From: Anas platyrhynchos | Lineage: Eukaryota > Chordata > Aves > Anseriformes > Anatidae | Direction of reading: 5' to 3' | Assembly: GCF_047663525.1 (NCBI RefSeq) | Contig: NC_092602.1 | Span: forward strand, 17,622,501-17,686,500 | Length of the DNA stretch: 64,000 nt | In this document: piece by piece, positions 1 to 13,445 of the stretch | Layout: every line of letters starts with the position of its first letter | Numbering within the stretch: position 1 is the stretch's first letter | Program-made: the position numbers and the translations under genes | Notes under the pieces: generated by a model | Database searches by the model: none | What the model saw: only the letters and a program-made list of their open reading frames with translations | Told to the model about the DNA's origin: nothing

Positions 1-1663
<1,663 letters not shown>

Positions 1664-1739
1664 TTATTTACTGGTTCAGTAAATTTTGTTACATTCCACA
1701 TGACTTTCTTGATGCCGGAACAACCTTCTTCCTAGTAGT

Positions 1740-1907
1740 CATTCAAAAGTGGGAAAAAAATAGTCTACCAAGTCGGGTTTTTTTTTTTGGTTTGATAATA
1801 CATCTGCAGACTGGTAAGTCATCAAGCACTTCAAGACTGTTTGAAATAATCTCTACATTAATGGAAAAGGAGTACTGCACACTTCTGCTCAGGAAGAAAA
1901 TCACGGA
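1740..1907. repeat. Intronic segment repeated at 3218-3353 and 41449-41562
   Basis: A block containing AAGCACTTCAAGACTGTT and ATAATCTCTACATTAAT occurs here, again at 3218-3353 upstream of a USP42-like exon, and in truncated form at 41449-41562. At 3.2 kb it is embedded in the USP42-like locus, so the other two copies look derived from that locus. The right end of this block is a novel junction with a short palindrome at 1899-1918. Confidence 0.7.
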
Positions 1908-3150
1908 AAATGTTCCGTGATGTTCCCTCTTGCTTTGGTAATGCTCTTTCTCAGTGTTTTTAGTCTTGTCCTTTCTACCTTGGCATCTCTCTGCAATAGC
2001 TGAGGAGGAAAGCTTTTTAGAGCTACATTCAGTGTCACACTCGAGAGAGGAAGTTTGCCGCAATTTCTCACCAGGCTCAGAAGACTCTTTGCCGTACAAA
2101 ACGTTTTCTTTTGAAATAAGGTCACGTTCTTTTGATCTTCTTGGTTTCTCCTTGTCTCCACTGTCATCACATTGGTACTGTGCGAGGTATTCATCCTTCC
2201 CAGTAGATTTCGGAGGGTCCGCGACACTGCACAAAATAAAATCACATTTCTCACTTCTGCTGAAGGACGTGAAGATTAACAGTAAAACCTTCCAAAGGCA
2301 AACAAACAAACAAAAACCTCCAGACTACAGGAACACTCGCAAAGATATGCCATTTAGAAACCTCTCCTGCGATAAGGACACCTTCTCCAGCTCCCAGAGA
2401 AAGTGTTTTTCCCCTCTTGCTTCTGAAGCCATTGCACTAAAAAAGCACACGCATCTGTCTCCCTCCACATGCTGCTGCTCTGAATAAGAGCCAGAAGATT
2501 CAAAACCACCCTATTTGGTCTCCCCACATAGCCGAAAAAAACACCAGTTGAAACAGAGTTTTCTACCTCTCTCCCAAGAATTTACATTCACATATCCTGT
2601 GACTGCAAAAATAGAAGGCGGGGCTCAGGAGGAACAGCCAGTGTTGGAAATGAAAAAAAGCAGCCTGTTTCTTCAGAGTCTTAAGCCTATTCTACTAGGA
2701 AAACAAAACAAAACAAAACAAAACAAGAGGAGAGGAGAACAACAGCGGGAAATTTACCTATTCTCCAGGTGTTCAATTGCAAAGCCTCCGCTGGAGGATC
2801 AACAGCTGTGAATTCAGCGTGCTTAGGAGAAATCAGATCTACGTCTGAACCACAACTATTTCAGTAGTATCACTAACTTATGTTACTCTGAAGAAGCAGT
2901 CAGCACCGTTTCTATGTTAGGAAATAGCTGAACAGAGTCTGTTATTCACAGGAATTATTCAGGCAGGCTTCTTTAGGAAGGCTGGGTTTCACTAGAACAT
3001 TACTAGCCTGTAAGCCTCATGGCATCACCTTCCATCTTGACTGCTAAACCTCCTTGCTCCCTACTATCTTCTTTGCCAAGATACAGCTGTCCACGTTTAC
3101 TTTTCCTACTTGGCTGGACTGAATTTAAGAAGGGATCTTGCAACTCTTCC
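1908..3150. repeat. Duplicated USP42-locus block (SR-exon fragment plus flanking intron)
   Basis: About 1908-2235 repeats the 5' part of the USP42-like serine/arginine-rich exon, readable on the minus strand as VADPPKSTGKDEYLAQYQ onward. 2236-3150 repeats its upstream flank plus a downstream segment. The same block recurs at 16247-17382 and in part at 5040-5620 and 41566-42075. It contains the acceptor TTTTATTTTGTGCAG on the minus strand, but the exon breaks off at the junction near 1908, so this copy cannot encode a full exon. Confidence 0.75.
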
Positions 3151-3376
3151 TCTTGTTTGCCACTTAATCATCACACCAAATGAAAACTATTTGCCTTTCA
3201 CCTCTTTATTTCAGGCATTCTTTCCTAGTGGTCATTTAAAAACGGAAAGAAAAAGTCCATCAGCTTTTTTTTTTAATATCCAGCAGACTGTTAAGTCACC
3301 AAGCACTTCAAGACTGTTGGAAATAATCTCTACATTAATAGAAAAGGAATTCCTCAAACACACTGCGGCCGCTTAC

Positions 3377-4092
3377 CTTTAATACACTCGTTGGATGAGA
3401 CGGAGGTGTATTTCTTGCTTTCGCCTGCACTGGAAGGCTTCCCTTCCTTGTAAGGTTGTTTACTGCTCTCACTTCTGCATTGCTCACATGAAGAGCCATC
3501 TGGAGGATGGGATTCTTCCTTCTTCTCCCGCGTTATCTTCTGGAAACGAGGATCTAAGTGTTCCAAGGAGCCTTTCACTTTCCTGCTGTTTCTCTTTTTT
3601 CTTCTTTTTCTTCTCCTTTTTCTTCTTGTTTTACGCTTGGGATTGGCATTGTCAAAGTGGAGCACACAGAAGCACAAATCGTGAAGTCTGAAAGAAACAT
3701 GCAAGTTTAAAAGAGAAAAAAAGATGTGGCACTTGTTGCCTATATGAAACTTTATTTATTTTACCACAGGTGATGATTTGCAGCATGTCAGCTATTTTGT
3801 GGTGCTTTGTGCACACGCAACTTACTTTAGATGTAGCAAACTTAAGCCCTCAGATTGGAGGACCATAGGTCCTGGTTTGTACACAGATCATTAACAATGG
3901 CTAGCTCTGGAATACGTGCAAGCAGAAAAAAACTTTTAACCTAATCCAGAATGGTGTACGGATGTGTTTCCAACTATGTGGTCCAAAGCTAGTGCTCTGA
4001 AACAATTCAGCAATAGCTTTCCTATCTTCACTGATCAACCTAACAACATGATCCCCAGCCAGCTGATGCTATCTAAGTAACTTAGAAACTAC

Positions 4093-4127
<35 letters not shown>

Positions 4128-5972
4128 TGAAGAAAAAAAGAGAAGAAAAAAAAAAGGAGAAAAAAAAAAAAAAAGAAGGAATACATGAGAAGCACCCAGA
4201 AAAGAATTAGGATAAAAAATGCGGAGTATGCTGGAATCCTTGCTTACTTGGAATCCTTCTCTCCATGTTTATCCTTAGACTTCTTTTTCTTCTAGAACTT
4301 GTGATATTTTTGCATTTTTTTCACCACCTAAAAGCTCCTTTTCTATCTTTCTGTCTTTCCTTTCTATTTCACTTTCACTACCTTCTGCACGGGTAGATTT
4401 TCTTTTTCTGTTTCCTTCTGTTTCATTTTTCTGGCGACAGTTCTCCAAATGAGCTGACACAGGTGGAAGCGCATGTCTTTCACGAGAATGTCTTCCAGAA
4501 TGTTGCTGAGATACCGAGCAACGATGCAAGTCTGCTCGGGGTGTGCTAAAGCGACGTCCATCTTCATCTCTCAAGAGGGAACCGTGAGGCCATCCACTTT
4601 TGTAATGATAATGCTTATGTGACCTGCCGTAGTAAGTTGCAGTCCATTTGTCAAAGGCTGCATCGCCGTGAGAGAACTTTCTCTCTCTACTGTCTCCTGT
4701 CGCATGAGGTGAATAGTAATCATTGTAATAGCTACAACTTTCCCACCTCCGTGCTTCATCTCGATAGTATCTTTCTCTGCTCCAACTTCTTTCCCCTTTG
4801 GATCGGTAATATCTATTGCTACCTTGTTCTGATCTTCCTCCGCTGCCAGATCTGTACTTTGAATATTTGACTGCTCTTCTGCCATTCTCAGGGCTGTTTC
4901 TTTCACCAGGGAAAGATCTGCACCTGCTTCCCTCCCAGTGCTCCTGCTTGTGACGCTTTTGATGAACAACTTCCACGCTCTGAGAACACCTCCTCTTGCT
5001 GGAAGGACCTGCTTTTTGACTCTCCTTCTCTTCACTAGGAGCATGTTCCCTCTTGCTTTGGTAATGCTCTTTCTCAGTGTTTTTAGTCTTGTCCTTTCTA
5101 CCTTGGCATCTCTCTGCAATAGCTGAGGAGGAAAGCTTTTTAGAGCTACATTCAGTGTCACACTCGAGAGAGGAAGTTTGCCGCAATTTCTCACCAGGCT
5201 CAGAAGACTCTTTGCCGTACAAAACGTTTTCTTTTGAAATGAGGTCACGTTCTTTTGATCTTCTTGGTTTCTCCTTGTCTCCACCGTCATCACATTGGTA
5301 CTGTGCGAGGTATTCATCCTTCCCAGTAGATTTCGGAGGGTCCGCGACACTGCACAAAATAAAATCACATTTCTCACTTCTGCTGAAGGACGTGAAGATT
5401 AACAGTAAAACCTTCCAAAGGCAAACAAACAAACAAAAACCTCCAGACTACAGGAACACTCGCAGAGATATGCCATTTAGAAACCTCTCCTGTGATTAGG
5501 ACACCTTCTCCAGCTCCCTGAGAAAGTGCTTTCTCCCCTCTTGCTTCTGAAGCCATTGCACTAAAAAAGCAAATGCATCCGTCTCCTTCCACCTGCTGCT
5601 CTGAGAAAAAAGGCATAGGGGCGAGCGGGGAACAGCCAGTGTTTCTCCAGACAGTGGAGAAAAATGGAAAAACATTCTATGAAGGAACACAAGTTCTCCT
5701 TGAGGCACCAACCTGCATCAGAGTGATATGCTCAGTGCTGATCATTAGTTCTGTTCGTAACGCTGGACATACAGTATGGAATTGTACTAATTTAAATCCT
5801 TCCATTAAATACTATTAGTAGACAGATAAAACCGTAACGAACTTCCATAAGGTCTTGTCTTAATCAGACTGTGCTCATTTTACCTCGTTTCCTCTGACAA
5901 GCTGTTCAGCTGGCTGGCTGTGAGGGACTCCGTGATGATTTCTCGATTGACTGAAGGCATAGCTCCAGGCAT
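3377..5972 (-). pseudogene. USP42: 3' part of USP42-like gene (RS-rich C-terminus), decayed
   Basis: Three minus-strand exons follow the protease exons of the USP42-like gene. Exon 5884-5972 encodes MPGAMPSVNREIITESLTAS. Exon 4249-5349 is a long Ser/Arg/Tyr-rich exon containing SWSRERYYRDEARRWESC and HATGDSRERKFSHGDAAFD, characteristic of the USP42 C-terminal region. Exon 3377-3687 is a lysine/arginine tract, KRKTRRKRRRKRRKKRNSRK. Damage is visible. An A7 run near 4325 shifts the frame out of the conserved KKKKSKDKHGEKDSK reading, which itself contains a TAG just upstream. The join to the 3377-3687 exon opens a stop in the continuing frame. The final human-type C-terminal exon is not found. 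Together with two stops upstream at 6406 and 6343, this part would not be translated from the protease exons. Confidence 0.75.
4094..4175 (+). repeat. A-rich low-complexity tract
   Basis: A run of about 31 consecutive A residues is followed by an A/G-rich stretch. It lies in the intron between the RS-rich exon and the Lys/Arg-rich exon of the USP42-like gene. It is not a retrocopy tail, because flanking exons keep introns. Confidence 0.85.
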
Positions 5973-6405
5973 CTGCAATCAAAACGCACAAGTCAGCAGA
6001 CAAAAAAATACTATTTGTAGTAGTACTGAGGACTAGTCTTGTCAGAATTTCTCCATTAAATGGTAAGCAAGACCGTTTTGAGTTGTATGCATTATCTACA
6101 CTTCAAAGATAACCCCAACTCACCTCCCAAAATCTACTTTATGAAACTTAGGAATTTTTATCTCAGCTGAGCTTAAGTTGACAAGTTCTAATGTAAGCTC
6201 AGGTCTGCAAATTCTAATGGGATAATACCACAAAGTCTTACAATCACATTTGTGCTGTGTTTTCTCAGTATTTCACCTGAATTAGGAACACAATAAACAC
6301 TCCCGAATACATCATAGGTGAGAAATTCTCGATGGAGCAAATCTATGTTTCAAGCAATCCATTTGTTTTAGAAAAGAACATCTCAGAAGGTTTAACAGGT
6401 TCAAC

Positions 6406-9400
6406 TCAGCAAGTGGAATCATCAAGTTTCAGTCCGTTTTCTTTCGATTCATTAACTAACCTAATAGCACCATTTAGTGAATCGGTTTTTGGCAGCTCAT
6501 GCTGGGATCTTCCTTCGTCAGCATTCTGACAGGAAGAACCGGAATGCTGCAATGTACGGACTACCTTTCCAACCAAAATTCCATTAGAGGACATTGCATT
6601 GCAATTCCTTTTAAATAAGCCCTTTGACTCCTCCTCAGATTTTCCTGAAGATTCTGCACCGTAAGGGACTGTGTTATCAGAGCTGAGTTTAGGATTTTCA
6701 TTCACTGTTGGCTCCACAAAAATCTCATCAGAAACTTTTTTGCTTGTTTGCATTTGCTTCATTTGCATTACCGAATTTGTAATTGTGGATGAAGGAACAG
6801 CCTGGTAGAGATCTTCGTCCTCCGCAGCACTGCTAAGACAGTCAGGCTGTGACACAGTCCGACGAGCAGGCAATTTATTGTGAATACTGGTGGTGATCTT
6901 CTGTTTTCTTGACGGATCAGTAATTGAAGGCCTGGTAATTGTCTGGTTTTGAACACAGGCCATCGGTGGTGCTGAAGATGGCCTTTTTAGGGTGACACCA
7001 GTGGTCTTTGCGTCCTCTTTTATGGATCCATTTCCATTTAAACGGCTTGAATTCTGTATTTAAAAAGAAGAAATGGCAAGATGGATTAACGCAAACACTG
7101 CATTTAACATTTTGAAACACAAAACTCTCCTACTGAGTATTTCTACAAATGGTCTTAACACCTACAAAGAAAAACACACTGCCCTTTAAAGATAAATGCA
7201 AGTCCAATAAGCGTATTCAATTCCTGCTTTTGGTTTACAGCCGATTGGAATCAAATTAACATCATCTTTGAAAACCAGCCAAACAACTTAACATTACCTG
7301 CTGCTATTCCCAAATATATTTATTTTCCCCTTTAAACATACCCTGAAAAGCCTGAAGTAATTGTTCTGGTGCTCAGGAATAAGACAATTAGTTTTCCCTG
7401 TCTTAGCTAAAGTGACGACGATAGGAAAAACAAGTCCTCTTTTAAATGATTCGAGGATTAGTACACTCTGCTTAAATTGTCAAAGAGCGTAGCTCTCTGT
7501 GCTTTAGAAAGCTGTCTTGGAGGTATTAAGTAATGGAGTCGCATGGCTGCACAATTTAGCAGTAACCACTGTTTGAATGACTCTGGCTGTAGCATGAAGG
7601 CTGTGAAGAAAGCTGCAGCATGGGAAGGAAAACAAAACTAAGATGCTGAAAACCAAACAAAAAACCCCACACCAAACCCCAAACCCACTAGCAGTTTGGT
7701 GCCGTTACCTGCCCTCCCACTTCCCTGAATTACCTTAATCATATGAGGAAGAAGTCGTGGTCCCATAAATCCAGCCTGCTTACTATTAGCCCCCTGCTGA
7801 CCAGGAGGGAATGAACAGGGATAAGATGGTGCTGGCAAGTAAAACGCACGTTCTCCAAGTGTCAAATCATAGCGCCTTCAGAAAAGAGCAGTGATCGGAG
7901 TTTAGTTTTTCTTTCAGCCTACTCTTGGATTAAATCCCATCCTATAATTTTAGAGGAACAGTTCATACGATATGGAAGCCTTCTCTACAGAAGGCTTCGC
8001 CAAGACTACAAACTGAAAAGGAGAGAACAGTCTTCCTACTAAGACTATCACTTTCAGAACAATAATTCATTCTTACACGACAGATGACCTTCATTTTTCT
8101 CCTTCTCTAAATTAGCCAGCTACAGGTAACACATAGATAGCAATTTACACAAGTGCTGCAGTTTCAGGCCAAGCAACAAAAGATAATAAATGACACAGAG
8201 AATTTCAGGTTAGACAGAACTGAATTAGACAAATAATAATCTTTCCCTGGGATAGCAAGAAAAACACTTGCAAAACAGAAAAATATCAATAACAGGAAAG
8301 TAAATCTCTTCTGAACACATGTTAAGATTTGTTATTACCTGATATAAAAAAGTATGTAAGCTTGCTGACCAAGAACTCTCTTAATGTCAGTACGGACTAC
8401 TTTAGCATCATTCATCTGATACCAAAGTCCATTACCAGCCTGCAAATAAAGACAACCATTTCTTTAGGTGAATTGCACGTGTTCCAAATGAAATCACGGA
8501 TAGGAACAAAATACACACGTGTCAAATAAAAATATAATGAAATCTTTTTCCCTAGAAACAGTAGCTGCTAGTCACGCTTTCACTGGTTTGCCAGCACAAC
8601 CTTTACTCTGTTAGAAATGCTGTTGACTTCTACCTTTACATAGCATATATAGTGTCCTGAGTGACAGCTGACACCGTGATGTACCAGCACCGCGTATAAG
8701 GCATAGAGCAGTGGTTCTCCCATTGACTGTGACATGTAGGCTCTCAGGTCCAAATACTCCGGATATTTCACCTCCTAAAGAGAGACCAAGAAGATAGAAA
8801 ATTATCCCAGAGTACTTCGTGGACTAGCCAGAGAAAAACACTTCCAAAAAACACAGACTAGAATTTATTTCTAGAATATATTTCTAGAAGATATTTCTTG
8901 ATTCACTACAAATAAGTCTTCCCATAAACAATGTTTAAGACTAGAAGTTGCAGAGAACTGTTTCCTGATGAATCAGCCTTCTCAGAGGAAAGCATATGCT
9001 TCTTGTCAAGCGGGAACTTTATTGATATTAAGAGAAAGAATAAGCCATAGTCGTTAGTCTACAATTACTGTCTGAAAATATAAACAACTTTCAGCTTTGG
9101 GGGATGTCCCATTACACAATGATATAGTTGCATTACAGTGGTAAATATACCTTGTTGATCTTTCCACCTGTGAAATCTGCAAATCTTTTCAGTGATATTG
9201 TGAGAACCTTGGAAGAACGGTGTATGGTAAATCTCTTGGATGCAGGAACCATCTTATTACACCTTAAAAACAAGCAGAGATAAGTGTTTGAAGGCATCTT
9301 CTTTTTTCGCCCCCAAAACAAACTCGTTTTAATGTCTCACGCATGCCTATGCTATTTGAATGACATTTACTTGCATAATAGGTTGGTCTTTTTTCTTTTC

Positions 9401-12400
9401 ATAAACCCATGCACTGCGTGTCAGGTTTGTTAATACAGTGAAGAAGGTAAATTCTCCCAAAACCCCGGGCATAGCAGGAACAGGAATCTCTCACGAAAGG
9501 GTATTACCAGGTTGGATGGCAAGGTACCATTTCTTGGTCTACAAAAGTGGCTATTTGAACTCCAATCCTGGATACATTCTTTCAGCTTTCAAGGGAAATA
9601 CAAATAATGAAAGTGGAACGAGAGAGCCTTGGTCCCCAGGACTAGAAATTGCAAATAATCTCCAACATAGGTCGTCTATCAACATCAAAAATACAACAGA
9701 AGCACATGGTCATTCTACAGGAGGGAGACATTTAACAGTAGGAAGTCTTCATGTACTGAGCTTGTCTGGAAAGACACTGAAACTGTCTGCCATCCTTTGA
9801 AACACAATAGTTCAGTTTGATACATTGCCCGCTCCAAGGTAGGACCTACAGTGTAAGCAGTGAAAATTAGCCACTAGCCCAGAGAACAACGGAAACTGGG
9901 CAGTTTACATCAAGAAAAGTACTGTCGAGAGCTAATAAATAGAAAGAACAAAAGTATCTCTTTTTGAATTCTGATGGCAAAATACGAGCCAGAGAATTGC
10001 AAACCCATAGGGAATGCCTCTGAACAAGACTTCCCCCCTCCAAAGAAACAAAAATCCAAGTGTTTTATAAACTTCCACAAAACTCGTAAGTAGATCCAAA
10101 GTTTAGAGGTAGTCCAACAGAGTCATGCAACATATAAAACTGACATCTAGGATTAAGACCTAATTCGTCAAAATCTTACTCGCTACATTTATAGCAATTC
10201 TCTCCACCCAGCTCTTCAGGTTTCACAAAGAGTTCCAGAGCTCTGGTAACAGATGAAACCGCCTAGAGGAGCGAGAAAGAAGAGCGTAAAGTCACCGTAA
10301 ATTCAAAATTCCAGAAACGTACTAGTAGTTTGTAAGAGAATCTTACTAACATACTCCAGCGATCTACTATGAGCACTGTGAAGAAGGAGGCAGAAAGAGC
10401 ATGCTCAGCATTGACCTCACCTGGAAGTCATTTGACTTCGGAACAAATACTTTTCCAGTAGCCTAGACAGCACCTATAGTGTGCTTTGTCATCAATACTG
10501 GGGACAAATTCATCAGTCTAACAATTAGATGTACATTGGGGTAGAACAACAGAGAAGTATGACAGCATTATAATTTTTGCAGAAAGAGAATTCTTTCCCC
10601 TTAAACCCAATGCAAATGTGGAGACTATTTACATGGGTTCCACAGAAGGACAAAGTCCAATCCACTTCCTTAGCACCACCAAGCTCTTACGTTTTAACAT
10701 TATATGTGGTTTGGTTTTTTAAGGTAAACAAGTTTAATTTAGAAAGTTAGGCATGTACTTAAACATCATGAATTATATTTAGAAAACATCTTACCTTTAT
10801 ATCCAAAGTGATATCAAGAAATGCCTCATACGTATCCGAAACTGCTTTGCAATTCAAGCACTTCACTGGAAGCAAAATATAAATGCTTAACCTTATGTGA
10901 AGGAGACTAACTGTCCAAATTCAAGTTGTTGCCAGATACTACTTTAGACAAACTACAGACTGCTTTACTACCGACAAAAGACACAGATCAGTTCTAAGGA
11001 CAGGAATATTTTTTAAAGTACCTCTCGATCTTAGAAATCCTCCAAATATTTGATGAATGATTGTGGTAGCTTGAGAAGATCTGTCCAATCTGGAAATAAA
11101 TTATAATCAGACCTCAGAAGATTTAAGGCGCAGAGTTAACTCTTCAAAGAGTTTTATGAAAACTAAGGATGATGTAGACTTTCGTTGCTGATAGTAAATA
11201 AGGCACTAAAAGGTGCTAGAGATCATTTTTGATAGTAAATAAAGGACTAGAAGGTGCTAGAGAATGTATGAAAGTGAACTTGTTTATGCTTACTCGGTGC
11301 TTCCATTCAAGCACGCTTCCTGCATAGCATCAACAGTATAGCGCAAGAACTCGTGTGCATCTTCTTGACTGCCAAAACGGAAATGTTGTCCTATTCCTAA
11401 AGAAGAAGATGATAGTATTCACCTCATTTAAAAATGAAATCATTCTTGTATTTCTAAAATCTCTCTTCTTTCTAGTGTTAAAACCACTTATACACATCAA
11501 ATAAGTATTTGAAGATTACAAGCTATCGAAAAGAAACACATCTGAAGCCACTTACGACTGAGATTACTGATAACATGCGTAGGCTCGATGGCATCAACAG
11601 TGCAACGCAGGGCCTGGTTAATGTGAGTCTCCATTGTGCACATCATGCAAAAATCTTGTTCACGACCTGAAGAGTGAAAGAGGAAAGCATCCCAGTCCAG
11701 CAAAATATCCATAACTACAAACAAACATCTAAGTAAAATTTAAACTATAGATACGATATCCACTCTCCTTGCTACATTCTATTCTCCCAAGATGCCAATG
11801 TCCCAACAGTCTTGTAACATTTCATTTCACACAACTTTACAGAATAAAAATATCCACTAAGCCTGTATTCAAATGCATTTTGTGATGAGAAATCTAAAAG
11901 ACTACTGCAAAGTCACATTTGTAAAGGCTGACAGGAATGTGAACTCCACAGGCTGAAAAATGTATTACTCTCTAAAATTACTACTAAATGCATTACTGTC
12001 CAATGCACTTCATTATTCCCACGAAGCAATAAATGATCCTTTAATAAATACATAAATAAATAAATAAATAAATTCATTCATTAAACAAACAGTGCATTAA
12101 TTGCACTCCGTATGCTATTCGGAGCCCACTGCTAATACAGTGCTCAAAGCCAGCTTCTACAGGTAAAATCAGGCAAATAAGCTTGTCTCAGAATCACTGC
12201 TGTTCTTTCACCTTCAGAGCTGTCCAACAGATTTGAAATACTCTTAGAAAGTACTCACATGACTGGCCGTGCTCGAGAGAAAGCATGTAATTGGCAAGTG
12301 GGGGTGTGTAGGTCAAACACTGTAGAGTAGCATTAAGAAAACATGTGTTGCCAAGATTGTACAGGCCAACTCCAACACTTTGTGTTTCTCGCCAATCCAT

Positions 12401-13445
12401 ACAAATCTTCTCAGGTGGAAAAAGAATGCTCTGTGGTGGAGCAATTCCATCATTAACGACTGCAAGAAAGTTAAATTTAAAAAGAGATTTTGTTTGTTTG
12501 TTTCTAAGCAAGGTATTTAAAAAAATACTATTCTGCAGGAGCACCTAGAGGAGCTAGCTACAATCCAAGCCAGAAGAAAATTATTGCAGACAGCTTTAAT
12601 ACCGCCAAATTCAAATTGGCTGGTCAACACAATGTTTTGGGGAAAAAAAAAAAAAACAAAAAAACAGCTTTCGTCAACCATTTTAATTTTTCTAAGGCAA
12701 GGCTAACTGCCATTCTGTTTGTAGTACCTAATGCCAAGTTCCTCTCCATCTATAATCTTTAACCTGATTAACTCAACTACTGTTTTTTTCCTTATTATAA
12801 CTTAAACCACAAGCTTAGACTTGAAATTATACGGAAAAAAGGTAAAAACTAGTAACTAGGAATGACGGTACCCCTACAGATACCAGATCTTTTCCTGAGC
12901 AATGTTATCATTCAAAAAACGTGTGAAAAATGGAAGCTGTGAATAGCAACAATCAAACACTTTTCTTTGCAAAACGGAAAAGACAGGGATGAATCTGTGC
13001 ATTACAAAAAGCTCCCCATATTTCTCTGTTGACTGTAAATATATCAAAATTAATTTCTGTAACATCAGTCACTTCAGTTGCCTTAGGGGATTCGCTTTTG
13101 AAGTCTTTGTTCACACTAGTCCCCTTCTCTATCAGTGCAACAAGTAAGAACTGCATTTTCTACTTTTGCTTTGAAGAAAATGGAGTCAGGATAAAGCTCA
13201 CACTTACTTAGATCTCTTGGGGCAAAAGCCTTAGATTTTTCAGATGATCTACAGTAAATAGCACCTCCACGTCCTTGGGCCACAGAGACTTGGCTTGAAT
13301 CTTCTGCAGGCGGTATCTGGCCCCAGTTTGCGGTGCGTGACATCAGTATTTTAGTACTTGGTTTCTTGGATTTGCCAGACCGCCTTGAAGAGGGCTTTTT
13401 AGACTTTGAAGATTTGGGCTTCTTAACTACGGTCATTGTTGACAT
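6406..13445 (-). CDS. USP42: USP42-like ubiquitin-specific protease (protease exons intact, premature stop at 6406)
   Basis: Twelve minus-strand exons with GT-AG borders and consistent phases: 13208-13445, 12259-12459, 11556-11666, 11294-11396, 11022-11089, 10795-10865, 10180-10262, 9151-9262, 8634-8774, 8339-8439, 7734-7875, and 7053 down to a TGA at 6408-6406. Translation from the ATG at 13436 gives about 669 residues. USP-family hallmarks are all present: Cys box [24 protein letters not shown], CxxC pairs in VKCLNCKAV and [16 protein letters not shown], His box [11 protein letters not shown], and [16 protein letters not shown]42 cleaves ubiquitin from nuclear substrates in mammals (family knowledge). 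Residues after the protease, such as [13 protein letters not shown] and VPSSTITNS, match USP42 and not USP36 or USP17. The TGA interrupts conserved sequence: the 63 nt beyond it still resemble USP42 before a second stop (TAG 6345-6343). An alternative in-frame ATG lies at 13445, directly after an acceptor, implying a 5' noncoding exon upstream. This is either a decaying paralogue or a C-terminally shortened protease. Confidence 0.88.
12040..12076 (+). repeat. (AAAT)n simple repeat
   Basis: A short AAAT/AATA microsatellite in an intron of the USP42-like gene, between the Cys-box exon and the next exon. Confidence 0.8.

Noticed and set aside
4094-4175. Poly-A tail of a retrocopy of USP42
   Set aside because: Neighbouring exons keep introns and splice sites, and no target-site duplication is seen.
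6406-13445. USP36 or USP17 assignment for the protease
   Set aside because: The stretches [22 protein letters not shown] and the RS-rich C-terminus fit USP42; USP36 and USP17 differ after the protease domain.
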